From: DATBMY01 sp036554605
Lineage (GTDB): Bacteria > Acidobacteriota > Blastocatellia > UBA7656
Length of the DNA stretch: 6,547 bases
Direction: 5' to 3'
Assembly: GCA_036554605.1 (NCBI GenBank)
Contig: DATBMY010000077.1
Span: 1 to 6,547 of the forward strand
A model generated the notes under the pieces. The model did not search any database. It was not told the origin of the DNA and saw only the letters and a program-made list of their open reading frames with translations. Shown piece after piece: positions 1 to 6,547 of this stretch. How positions within the stretch are numbered: position 1 is the first letter of the stretch; the number at the start of each line of letters is the position of its first letter. Made by a program: the position numbers and the translations under genes.

Positions 1-86
1 AGAAAAGCGCTGCGATGATCGGGCTCAACCTGAAGCGCCTCCCGGCAAAGGCTCTCGATAAGCTCTTCATTTGCGGGGTACGACAT
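1..86 (-). CDS. N-terminal fragment of a possible TPR-repeat protein
   Basis: Reading leftward from the ATG at 86-84, 28 codons stay open to the window edge. The peptide begins MSYPANEELIESLC and continues REALQVEPDHRSAF. The stretch from residue 9 has the look of a tetratricopeptide helix pair (amphipathic helix, then Ala-Leu, Glu-Pro-Asp-His and a following Ala), but one partial repeat is too little for a firm call. The gene is divergent from the cytochrome genes and shares the 184-base intergenic region with them. No strong ribosome-binding site precedes the ATG; the nearest purine run is AAAGTGG directly upstream. TPR proteins are common scaffolds near multihaem cytochrome genes, so a link is plausible but unproven. 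The fragment could also be a chance open frame. Confidence 0.5.
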   Translation of the reverse strand, partial: MSYPANEELIESLCREALQVEPDHRSAF

Positions 87-88
87 CC

Positions 89-106
89 ACTTTGAATATT
101 AAAGTC
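89..106. promoter_or_regulatory. Inverted repeat, candidate operator copy 1
   Basis: The sequence ACTTTGAATATTAAAGTC contains a perfect 5-bp inverted repeat (ACTTT at 89-93, AAAGT at 101-105) around an AT-rich centre. It lies just upstream of the leftward start codon and overlaps a weak leftward -10-like TAATAT. Its left half ACTTTGAA recurs at 152-159 in the second inverted repeat. A transcription-factor site is an inference from symmetry, duplication and position; no factor is identified. Confidence 0.35.
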
Positions 107-148
107 CCGCGCCATCAAACGGCAAGCGCAAGCGAAATAGCCGCTTCC

Positions 149-177
149 TTGACTTTGAAAAGTCGAGGTGATATTTT
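149..177 (+). promoter_or_regulatory. Sigma-70-type promoter with extended -10
   Basis: TTGACT (149-154) matches the -35 consensus TTGACA at five of six positions. A 17-base spacer leads to TATTTT (172-177), which matches TATAAT at four of six. TG at 169-170 sits one base ahead of the -10 hexamer, giving an extended -10 element. Transcription would start near 184, leaving an untranslated leader of about 87 bases before the ATG at 271. The promoter probably drives both cytochrome genes, since no good promoter is seen in the 56 bases between them. An inverted repeat (151-164) overlaps the -35 box and spacer, so binding there would be expected to affect RNA polymerase. Confidence 0.6.
151..164. 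promoter_or_regulatory. Perfect inverted repeat over the -35/spacer, candidate operator copy 2
   Basis: GACTTT-GA-AAAGTC is a perfect 6-bp inverted repeat with a two-base centre, overlapping the last four bases of the -35 hexamer. It shares ACTTTGAA with the repeat at 89-106. The shared segments start 63 bp apart, about six helical turns, so proteins bound at both would face the same side of the DNA. Operator function is inferred. Confidence 0.4.
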
Positions 178-270
178 GCGGACCGAGCCCCTTTACATTC
201 GATCCAATATTAATCGACCAGACGATAATGGCTTGCCCCCGTAGTTATTCACGCGCGCGCGAGGGGTGTA

Positions 271-2601
271 ATGCGTTTGAGGCTGGTTCTTGTCCTGATA
301 TACGCAGCAGCAGTCTGCGCATCCTTTGCCGCGCGCTCTTCAGCTCATCCCGATTCAATATCTATCACCCGCCCCGATGACAAGGAGCTTGCCCTGGGGC
401 TAGACCTGGATGGCAGGCGCGGGCTCGTCCTGTTTTATCATAAGGTCCACGAGCGATTGGATCGCCGCGCGCATTTCACGCCGCCCTACCTTAATAAGGC
501 CGCCGGCGAGATGAATTGCGCCGTCTGCCATCATCGTCGCAGCGCGGATGATCCGAGCAAACCCGACGCGATTGACCTGACCGATCTCAACCAGTTTCAG
601 AAGTGCTCTAATTGCCACCGCGAAGAGGGCGACCGGCGAAACTTCTATGACCAGGAAGGCTTCGAGCTAAGCTCGCGAGAGGCATATCACCGTTTATGCG
701 CCGGGTGCCACATATCACATAACCGGGCCGGCTCGGCGCTTGCGCAAGCGAGTTTCAAGCGAGCGCCCGTCCGGTGCGGCGACTGTCACGACCGCGAAGG
801 GCGTTACGAGGCGCGCGCCGCACCTGTGTTGCCTGCGCCGGACGAGTACGTCGCGATTGCCGAGCGTGAGCCGGATCTTTCGGGCGCGGCCATCTTTCGG
901 ACGCCGAAGGACGAGCCGGTCGGGTTTGCCGGCCCTTCCGGCATAGAGAGCCCTCCGCAGGCGACGGCGGGCGCTCGGGCTCGCGCTGACCGGTGGCGCA
1001 TAGGGTTCCCCGAGGACCCTCGCTTTGAGCGAGGCGACATTTGGAATCCTTATCGACAAAATGTCCTGAAAGGAGATTACCCGGTCTTCGGCCAGACAAA
1101 TTTCGCGGTGGTGACGGCCGAAAGCGAATCCTTCTTTAACGCGCGCCGCATCCCGGTCCCTTCAAACGTGTCGGCTCAGCGGCCGGACAGTTCCGAATTC
1201 TTCGGCCGCGGCGGCCAGTTCTTTTTCCGGCAAAACTTCGTGCTGTCGTTCGAGCTGTTCAACGGCGACACGTCATTCAAGCCCGTCGATTGGCGGATAC
1301 GCGTCACGCCGAATTTCAATGTCAACTACCTCTACACGCAAGAGAACGGGATAGTAAATATCGACTTTCGACGCGGCAATACGCGCACCGACGGCCACGT
1401 GACTCTGCAAGAAATATTCGGTGAGGTGAGGCTCGGCGACACGACGCGCCTGCTGCCGTTCCTGCCGGGCGGGCGCGAGAACGACCGCAAGAGCCCTTAC
1501 TTTGACACGACCTCATTGCGGGTAGGGATACAGCCCTTTATAAGCGACTTTCGCGGGCTTATATTCAGCGACGTAAACCTCGGTACGCGGCTGTTCGGCA
1601 ACTACGCGAATAACCGTTACCAGTTCAACGCGGCTTATTTCTACCTGCTTGAGAAGGACACCAACAGCGAGCTTAACGCATTTGAGTTCCGCAACCAGAC
1701 CGTCTTTATAGCGAACCTGTTCCGGCAGGACACGCGGTGGAAGGGATATACGACGCAGTTCAGTTTCCATTACAACAACGACCGGCCGAGCCGTCACTTC
1801 GACACGAATGATTTTCTCGTGCGGCCTTCGCTCATTGGCGACGTGGCGCCGCACGGCATAAAGGCGTCATACCTGGGCTGGGCGGGCGACGGGCACATAG
1901 GCAGGTGGAACATAAACCATGCTTTCTATCAGGCGCTCGGGCATGACACGCGCAATCCAATAGCGGGGCGGCGCACGAGCATAAACGCGCAGATGGCGGC
2001 GGCGGAAGTATCGCTCGACCGCGACTGGCTGCGCTTCAAGGGATCGATATTCTGGGCGTCGGGCGACGACGAGCCTTTCGACGACGCGGCCAGAGGGTTC
2101 GATTCGATTCTCGAGCTACAGGAATTCGCCGGCGGGCCGTTCAGCTTCTGGAACAGCCAGGGGATTCCGCTGACGAATACCGCGGTGCTGCTCACGGCGC
2201 CGGGCAGCCTGCTGCCGAGTTTTAGAAGCAATAAGCTCGAAGGTCAGGCTAATTTCGTCAACCCCGGAATATTCATATACAACACGGGGCTGGAAGCGGA
2301 GCTGACGCCGAAGCTGCGCGGCATAGTGAACCTGAACTATCTCCATTTTCACCACACCGAGCCGCTCGAAGAGCTGCTTTTTCAGCCCGCGATTCGCAGA
2401 CCTGTAGGATTCGATTATGGAGTAGGATTTTTCTACCGGCCGCTTCTGAGCGAAAACTGGATAGTGGCGGCAGGCTTCTCGTCGCTGGTGCCGGGCGTGG
2501 GCTTTAAGGATATATACAGCTCGAACTGCGCCGGCCAGGGCTGCGGCGCAAATTCGAAGATTTTATATTCGGCGTTCGTCAAGCTGAAATTCATTTATTG
2601 A
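271..2601 (+). CDS. Tetrahaem cytochrome c3-like domain fused to an outer-membrane beta-barrel
   Basis: The 776-residue protein starts with a signal peptide (residues 1 to about 25, hydrophobic core LVLVLIYAAAV). Cys16 lacks a proper lipobox because Val precedes it. Four CXXCH motifs follow at C83 (CAVCH), C112 (CSNCH), C143 (CAGCH) and C169 (CGDCH). The distal ligands of class III cytochrome c3 also seem present: H57 and H60 in FYHKVH, H88 in CHH and H140 in AYH. About 18 residues are inserted between H60 and the first motif compared with classical c3. Residues 175 to about 255 are a Pro/Ala/Arg-rich linker. From about 260 to the end, alternating polar and aromatic strands with Gly/Asn/Asp turns indicate a beta-barrel, and the chain ends FVKLKFIY with a terminal aromatic, as expected of an outer-membrane (BAM) substrate. 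The predicted topology places the haem domain in the periplasm. GAGGGG at 261-266 supports this ATG. The likely role is electron transfer to or through the outer membrane, with gene 2 as partner. The haem domain is near certain; the barrel is very likely; conduit function is inference. Confidence 0.88.
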   Translation: MRLRLVLVLIYAAAVCASFAARSSAHPDSISITRPDDKELALGLDLDGRRGLVLFYHKVHERLDRRAHFTPPYLNKAAGEMNCAVCHHRRSADDPSKPDAIDLTDLNQFQKCSNCHREEGDRRNFYDQEGFELSSREAYHRLCAGCHISHNRAGSALAQASFKRAPVRCGDCHDREGRYEARAAPVLPAPDEYVAIAEREPDLSGAAIFRTPKDEPVGFAGPSGIESPPQATAGARARADRWRIGFPEDPRFERGDIWNPYRQNVLKGDYPVFGQTNFAVVTAESESFFNARRIPVPSNVSAQRPDSSEFFGRGGQFFFRQNFVLSFELFNGDTSFKPVDWRIRVTPNFNVNYLYTQENGIVNIDFRRGNTRTDGHVTLQEIFGEVRLGDTTRLLPFLPGGRENDRKSPYFDTTSLRVGIQPFISDFRGLIFSDVNLGTRLFGNYANNRYQFNAAYFYLLEKDTNSELNAFEFRNQTVFIANLFRQDTRWKGYTTQFSFHYNNDRPSRHFDTNDFLVRPSLIGDVAPHGIKASYLGWAGDGHIGRWNINHAFYQALGHDTRNPIAGRRTSINAQMAAAEVSLDRDWLRFKGSIFWASGDDEPFDDAARGFDSILELQEFAGGPFSFWNSQGIPLTNTAVLLTAPGSLLPSFRSNKLEGQANFVNPGIFIYNTGLEAELTPKLRGIVNLNYLHFHHTEPLEELLFQPAIRRPVGFDYGVGFFYRPLLSENWIVAAGFSSLVPGVGFKDIYSSNCAGQGCGANSKILYSAFVKLKFIY

Positions 2602-2614
2602 GAATGGAGTTTTG

Positions 2615-2641
2615 ATGATCGTTACCTATTCAATTCGTTGA
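2615..2641 (+). other. Eight-codon minigene between the two cytochrome genes
   Basis: ATG at 2615 begins MIVTYSIR followed by TGA, with GGAG at 2606-2609 five bases upstream. This ribosome-binding site looks better than that of the large gene after it. The stop lies 16 bases before the start of gene 2 and the frame differs. It could be a leader peptide that brings ribosomes close to the weakly signalled gene 2 start, or simply chance. There is no conservation evidence. Confidence 0.2.
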
Positions 2642-2657
2642 TAGCTGAGAGCCCGAT

Positions 2658-5600
2658 ATGAAAACGTCGAGTAAAAGCGCGTTCAAGCTGCTGCTCATAC
2701 TGGCGCTGGTCAGTCTTTATACCTTCGCGAGTTTCGCCGATAGCACGCCGGTCGGCGAGAGCGCTGCTTCAAGCGCCTTCTCGCCCGGGCAGGCGAGCGC
2801 GCCGTGCGACCCGGCGGCGCAAAAAGCCACCCTCTGGAACATGACGGCCGAAGAGGCCAGCTGCCGCAGCGTAGGCTGTAACGACTGTCATCAGGGCATA
2901 GAGGACATGCATAACGGCAAGGTAAATCTCGGGTGCATAGACTGTCACGGCGGTCACGCCGAAGTCCGGTTGCCAGCGGGCGCTCAAAAAGGCTCGGCCG
3001 AATACGAAGAGACGATGAAGCGCGCGCACGTCCAGCCGCGCTTTCCCCAAATCTGGAAAAGCTCGGCCAACCCCGAGCGCACATACACGCTGATCAATAA
3101 AGAGAGCGCGGAATTTATACGCTTCATAAATCCCGGCGATCTTCGCGTAGCAAGCCTGAGCTGCGGGGTCGCCGAATGCCACCCGCGCGACGTGCATAAT
3201 GTCGGCAAGAGCATGATGACAACCGGCGCGATGCTGTGGGGCGCGGCGCTTTACAACAACGGCTCGTTCCCGTTCAAGGACGCGCGATGGGGAGAAAGCT
3301 ATTCGCCTGGAGGCCTGCCTCAACGGCTCATAACGGTCCCGCCGCCTGCGCCCGAAGAGACGAAGAAGCTCGGAGTCCTGCCCTACCTCGACCCGCTCCC
3401 TCGATGGGAGATAACGCACATGGGCAACATACTGCGCACGTTCGAGCGGGGCGGGCGCAAGCAGGCCGAAGTGGGGCTTCCCATACCCGAAGAGTTGCCG
3501 GGCAAGCCCACTCAAAACCTTCTCAGCTTTCGCGGGCTCGGCACGCTGCTCAGGACCGACCCGGTCTATCTCGGCCTGCAAAAGACCCGGCTGCTCGACC
3601 CGATGCTTTCGATGCTCGGCACGAACGACCAGCCGGGCGATTATCGAAGCAGCGGCTGCACGGCCTGTCACGTCGTCTATGCCAACGACCGCAACCCTTA
3701 TCATTCGGGTCCATACGCAAGGTTCGGCCACGACGGCGCCACCCAGACCGGCGACCTCGCGCTCCGGGACGCGCGCGAGCGCAAAGAGCCGGGCCACCCG
3801 ATCAAACACCAGTTCACGCGCGCGATACCATCGAGCAGTTGCGTCGTATGCCATATGCATCCAGGCACGCTCGTTATGAACAGCTACTACGGGACCATGT
3901 GGTGGGATCTGGAAACGGACGCCGACAAGATGTATCCGGCGCTCGAAGAGAAGAAGACGACTTTTAAAGATCCGAGCGCGGCCGAAGAGCAAGCGATACT
4001 CGAGCGAAATCCCGAAGAGTCGGCGCTCAGGGGCAAGTGGCGCCTGGTCGATTTTCTCAGAGGTCTTCGCGACGACGTTAATCCCGGGCTCAAGTTTAAC
4101 CAGTTCGCGGACTTCACCGGGCACGGCTGGGTATTCAAGAACGTCTTTAAGAAAGATCGCAAAGGAAATCTGCTCGATGCGGAAGGCAACGTCGTGCCCG
4201 ATGTCACGGCAGACAAGCTGCGCCGCGCCGTGGAAGGGCGCGCGGACGATCCCGCCAATAAAGGATTGCCGGTTCACCTGAAAGATATACACCTGGAACG
4301 CGGGATGCACTGCGTCGACTGTCACTTCAAGCAGGACAACCACGGCGACGGCAAGCTCTACGGCGAGGTGCGAAACGCGGTAGAGATTGATTGCGCCGAT
4401 TGTCACGGCACCGTCACGCGCCGCGCCGACCCGACCGCGCGCGACGCGCGAACGACGGCAGGTTACTATCGCGCGCTCGCCGGACGCATCACCTCGCCAG
4501 ATAAGATTTCAGAAGCGGACGTGACGAAGGCGGAGGCCGGCGGGTCGCGCCTGCTCGAATACAGAAAGCTGCCGTCGGGGCAGGACCGCTTCTTCAAGGA
4601 TAAAGAAGGAAACCTCTTCCAGCGCGCGGCGGTCGCAACCGGTAAGGACGGAAGGCCCGTCGTGTGGCGGCTCAAGCAGGTAGCCGATATGGTTTCGCCC
4701 GCGAGCCGTGATTACAACGAGAAGGCCGCGCTCGCCAAGACGCTTCTGCGCGACGGCCGAACCTGGGGCGACGCGGCGGGCGAAGAGAGCCAGCTCGCGC
4801 ATTCAAACGCTCGCATGACGTGCTACTCGTGTCACACGTCGTGGACGCCAAGCTGTTTCGGATGTCACCTGAAGATGGAGGCGAACGAGCAACGGCCGAT
4901 GCTGCATAACGAGGGTACGAAGGAGCTGCGCAACTGGACCTCTTATAACTTCCAGACGCTGCGCGACGACGTTTTCATGATCGGGCGCGACGGCACGGTG
5001 ACCGGCCGCCGCATAGCGCCTGTCCGCTCCGCATGCGCCGTGCTCGTAAGCTCGCAGAATCAGAATCGCGAATGGATATATTCGCAGCAGCAGACCGTGT
5101 CGCAGGAAGGCTACAGCGGCCAGGCCTTCAGCTCGCACTTCCCACATTCGGTCCGCACGAACGAAACAAGAGGTTGCGCGGATTGTCACCTGTCCGCGAA
5201 AAACGATAACAACGCGCAGATGGCTATGGTCACAATGCAGGGGACGAACTTTTATAATTTTCTTGGCCGGTTCGTCTATACCGCGATGGGCGATAAAGGA
5301 TTCGAGGCTGTAGTCGTGACCGAGCGCAACGAACCGCAGGCGGTCATCGGAAGTTACCTGCACAAGATGGCTTACCCGGAGGTGTATAAGAAACACAAAG
5401 AGCAGCACGAAGAGCTGGCGGAAGTATACGAGCATCCGGGCAACGATATACTGCGCGGCATAAACCCGCTTGCGAGAGCAAAGACAGAGGTCTTGAGTTT
5501 GCAGCTACGCGGCGAATACCTTTACGCCGCCGCGGGCAGAGGCGGACTCCGCGTTTATGACGTCGCGAATATAGACCAGAAGGGCTTTTCGGAAAGGATA

Positions 5601-6547
5601 ACGACCGCGCCGTTCTCGCCCCTGGGCCAGCGCTTTTATGTAAAGACTAAGTACGCGACGGGGGTGGCCTCGCCGAGCACGCTCGCCGTCGACCCGACGG
5701 CGTCGCTGCCGGACAGCCTATTTCCTAAGAAATATCGAATACACCGGCCCGAAAACGAAGAGGCGATATATCGTGACGACAAGCAGCCCATCCACCCGCT
5801 CTATGCGTTCCTCTATGTGACCGACAGGTATGAAGGATTGATCACGGTGAATGCGGCGACGCTGCTTGACGGCGACCCGCGAAATAATTTCCTCAAGCGC
5901 GCGCTCACCTGGAATCCGAACGGCGTGCTCAACGGCGCGTCAAACATCACCATTGCGGGGACACATGCTTATATCACCTGCGACCGCGGGCTCGTCATCC
6001 TCGACATCAACGACCCGTTCAAGCCGCGAGTTGCGGCCGAAGTAGGCGCGCCGCACATAAGGGGCGCGCGCGCCGTGCAGGTCCAGTTCCGCTACGCATT
6101 TGTCTGCGACGGCGAAGGTGTGAAGGTCGTCGAGGTGACCGAGGCGGATAAACCCCGCGTAGTCAAATCGGTGCCGCTTGAGGATGCGCGAAGTATATAC
6201 CCGGTGCGGACCTATGCGTACGTAGCCGCCGGCAAGCAAGGACTTGTGATTCTCGATATAGAGAACCCGGAAGAATCGCGCGTCGATCAGGTCTATACGG
6301 CGGGCGGGAAGATCAACGATGCCCGCGATGTTAAGGTCGGGATGACGAACGTGAGCCTGTTCGCTTACGTTGCCGACGGGCAGAACGGGCTGCGGGTTAT
6401 TCAATTGACATCGCCCGAAAATACACCGGCCCTCATGGGCTTCAGCCCGCGCCCGCAACCATTGCTTATCGCGACAAAGCACACGCACGGCCCGGCGCTC
6501 GCGGTATCGGAAGGGATTGACCGCGACCGCGCGATTGACGAGAGCGG
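2658..6547 (+). CDS. Secreted decahaem c-type cytochrome with C-terminal LVIVD beta-propeller (3' end outside window)
   Basis: The frame is open for 1,296 codons and runs off the window. An in-frame TGA at 2646 rules out a start further upstream; GAGAG at 2647-2651 is a weak ribosome-binding site. Residues 1-27 form a signal peptide with likely cleavage at ASFA/DS and no lipobox. Nine CXXCH motifs occur at C74, C93, C334, C395, C552, C579, C722, C733 and C840. A tenth site, CGVAECH at C169, is the CX4CH variant known from some c3 cytochromes. Hemes 8 and 9 are separated by only six residues. Cysteines outside the haem motifs are C50, C69, C793, C1108 and C1150. From about residue 945 the chain becomes repeats of the form Y-x-YVA-G-x-GL-x-V-x-D-I, matching LVIVD-type propeller blades. 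The protein should be periplasmic or exported to the cell surface. One haem per roughly 80 residues is sparse compared with haem nanowire proteins, leaving room for a substrate or partner-binding role. It is probably cotranscribed with gene 1. Function beyond electron transfer is unknown. Confidence 0.93.
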   Translation, partial: MKTSSKSAFKLLLILALVSLYTFASFADSTPVGESAASSAFSPGQASAPCDPAAQKATLWNMTAEEASCRSVGCNDCHQGIEDMHNGKVNLGCIDCHGGHAEVRLPAGAQKGSAEYEETMKRAHVQPRFPQIWKSSANPERTYTLINKESAEFIRFINPGDLRVASLSCGVAECHPRDVHNVGKSMMTTGAMLWGAALYNNGSFPFKDARWGESYSPGGLPQRLITVPPPAPEETKKLGVLPYLDPLPRWEITHMGNILRTFERGGRKQAEVGLPIPEELPGKPTQNLLSFRGLGTLLRTDPVYLGLQKTRLLDPMLSMLGTNDQPGDYRSSGCTACHVVYANDRNPYHSGPYARFGHDGATQTGDLALRDARERKEPGHPIKHQFTRAIPSSSCVVCHMHPGTLVMNSYYGTMWWDLETDADKMYPALEEKKTTFKDPSAAEEQAILERNPEESALRGKWRLVDFLRGLRDDVNPGLKFNQFADFTGHGWVFKNVFKKDRKGNLLDAEGNVVPDVTADKLRRAVEGRADDPANKGLPVHLKDIHLERGMHCVDCHFKQDNHGDGKLYGEVRNAVEIDCADCHGTVTRRADPTARDARTTAGYYRALAGRITSPDKISEADVTKAEAGGSRLLEYRKLPSGQDRFFKDKEGNLFQRAAVATGKDGRPVVWRLKQVADMVSPASRDYNEKAALAKTLLRDGRTWGDAAGEESQLAHSNARMTCYSCHTSWTPSCFGCHLKMEANEQRPMLHNEGTKELRNWTSYNFQTLRDDVFMIGRDGTVTGRRIAPVRSACAVLVSSQNQNREWIYSQQQTVSQEGYSGQAFSSHFPHSVRTNETRGCADCHLSAKNDNNAQMAMVTMQGTNFYNFLGRFVYTAMGDKGFEAVVVTERNEPQAVIGSYLHKMAYPEVYKKHKEQHEELAEVYEHPGNDILRGINPLARAKTEVLSLQLRGEYLYAAAGRGGLRVYDVANIDQKGFSERITTAPFSPLGQRFYVKTKYATGVASPSTLAVDPTASLPDSLFPKKYRIHRPENEEAIYRDDKQPIHPLYAFLYVTDRYEGLITVNAATLLDGDPRNNFLKRALTWNPNGVLNGASNITIAGTHAYITCDRGLVILDINDPFKPRVAAEVGAPHIRGARAVQVQFRYAFVCDGEGVKVVEVTEADKPRVVKSVPLEDARSIYPVRTYAYVAAGKQGLVILDIENPEESRVDQVYTAGGKINDARDVKVGMTNVSLFAYVADGQNGLRVIQLTSPENTPALMGFSPRPQPLLIATKHTHGPALAVSEGIDRDRAIDES
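5490..6421 (+). repeat. LVIVD-type beta-propeller repeats within gene 2 (protein-level)
   Basis: Six related segments are visible in the translation. They are centred on YLYAAAGRGGLRVYDV (residues 954-969), AFLYVTDRYEGLITV (1050-1064), AYITCDRGLVILDI (1104-1117), YAFVCDGEGVKVVEV (1146-1160), YAYVAAGKQGLVILDI (1186-1201) and FAYVADGQNGLRVIQL (1235-1250). Several are followed by Asn/Asp/Ser-x-Pro, as in the LVIVD repeat family, whose members form beta-propellers. The spacing between later copies is about 40-50 residues. The gap between copies 1 and 2 is about 96 residues, which could hide a diverged blade or an insertion. Further repeats may lie beyond the window. Such propellers usually serve as binding or surface-display modules; the partner here is unknown. 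Confidence 0.8.

Noticed and set aside
199..217. Weak hairpin TCGAT/ATCGA in the gene 1 leader
   Set aside because: A 5-bp stem with a 9-base AT-rich loop is too weak to call a terminator or riboswitch.
316..318. Cys16 of gene 1 as a lipoprotein cysteine
   Set aside because: The residues before it end in Val, which does not fit a lipobox, and a barrel protein would not be expected to be lipidated; signal peptidase I cleavage after the Ala-rich stretch is more likely.
168..380. 70-codon frame starting with GTG upstream of gene 1
   Set aside because: Its start lies inside the promoter spacer, upstream of the expected transcript start, and it overlaps the well-supported start of gene 1 in another frame.
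2527..2547. Possible fifth haem motif near the end of gene 1 (CX4C)
   Set aside because: The second cysteine is followed by Gly, not His, and the pair lies in the predicted barrel.
3236..3967. 243-codon plus-strand frame inside gene 2
   Set aside because: Shifted frame within the coding sequence; the product is Arg/Ala/Pro-rich with no domain-like pattern, while gene 2 carries haem motifs 4 and 5 here.
2769..4406. 545-codon open frame on the minus strand, opposite gene 2
   Set aside because: It is codon-aligned with gene 2 on the opposite strand and stays open because gene 2 rarely uses TTA, CTA or TCA. Gene 2 has ten haem motifs, a signal peptide and propeller repeats; the antisense product has no recognisable domain.
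5034..5036. Cys793 of gene 2 as an eleventh haem site
   Set aside because: No second Cys followed by His lies within a usable distance; the context is SACAVLVSS.
4803..5435. 210-codon minus-strand frame
   Set aside because: Same codon-aligned antisense effect; it lies opposite haem motifs 8-10 of gene 2.
5940..6488. 182-codon minus-strand frame
   Set aside because: Codon-aligned antisense of the propeller repeats; no independent support.

Overview
The window suggests a diderm (Gram-negative-type), GC-rich bacterium that respires with c-type cytochromes. It carries two secreted multihaem cytochromes, one of which continues into a C-terminal stretch typical of an outer-membrane beta-barrel. 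The promoter looks like an ordinary sigma-70 type. Isoleucine is coded mostly by ATA despite the high GC content. Acidobacteriota or a similar metal- or soil-associated lineage is possible, but this is a guess and the sequence does not settle it.

Layout: bases 1-86 hold the first 28 codons of a leftward gene, possibly a TPR protein. Bases 87-270 form a divergent intergenic region with a good rightward promoter (149-177) and two related inverted repeats whose shared half-sites lie 63 bp apart. Gene 1 (271-2601, complete, 776 aa) encodes a signal peptide, a tetrahaem cytochrome c3-like domain, a linker and a probable outer-membrane beta-barrel. A 56-base spacer follows, with an 8-codon minigene that may or may not mean anything. 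Gene 2 (2658 to the end of the window, 3' end missing) encodes a signal peptide, about 820 residues carrying ten haem-attachment motifs, and a C-terminal LVIVD-type beta-propeller with at least six visible repeats.

How the parts may work together (inference): in known porin-cytochrome conduits such as MtrCAB or the Geobacter Pcc complexes, a periplasmic multihaem cytochrome, a barrel and an outer-face cytochrome are separate proteins. Here the periplasmic cytochrome and the barrel appear fused in one chain, and the next gene supplies a large secreted decahaem cytochrome with a propeller. The simplest model is a two-gene electron conduit across the outer membrane. No terminal reductase, substrate or direction of electron flow can be read from the sequence. 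I saw no RNA genes, mobile elements, CRISPR arrays or terminators.
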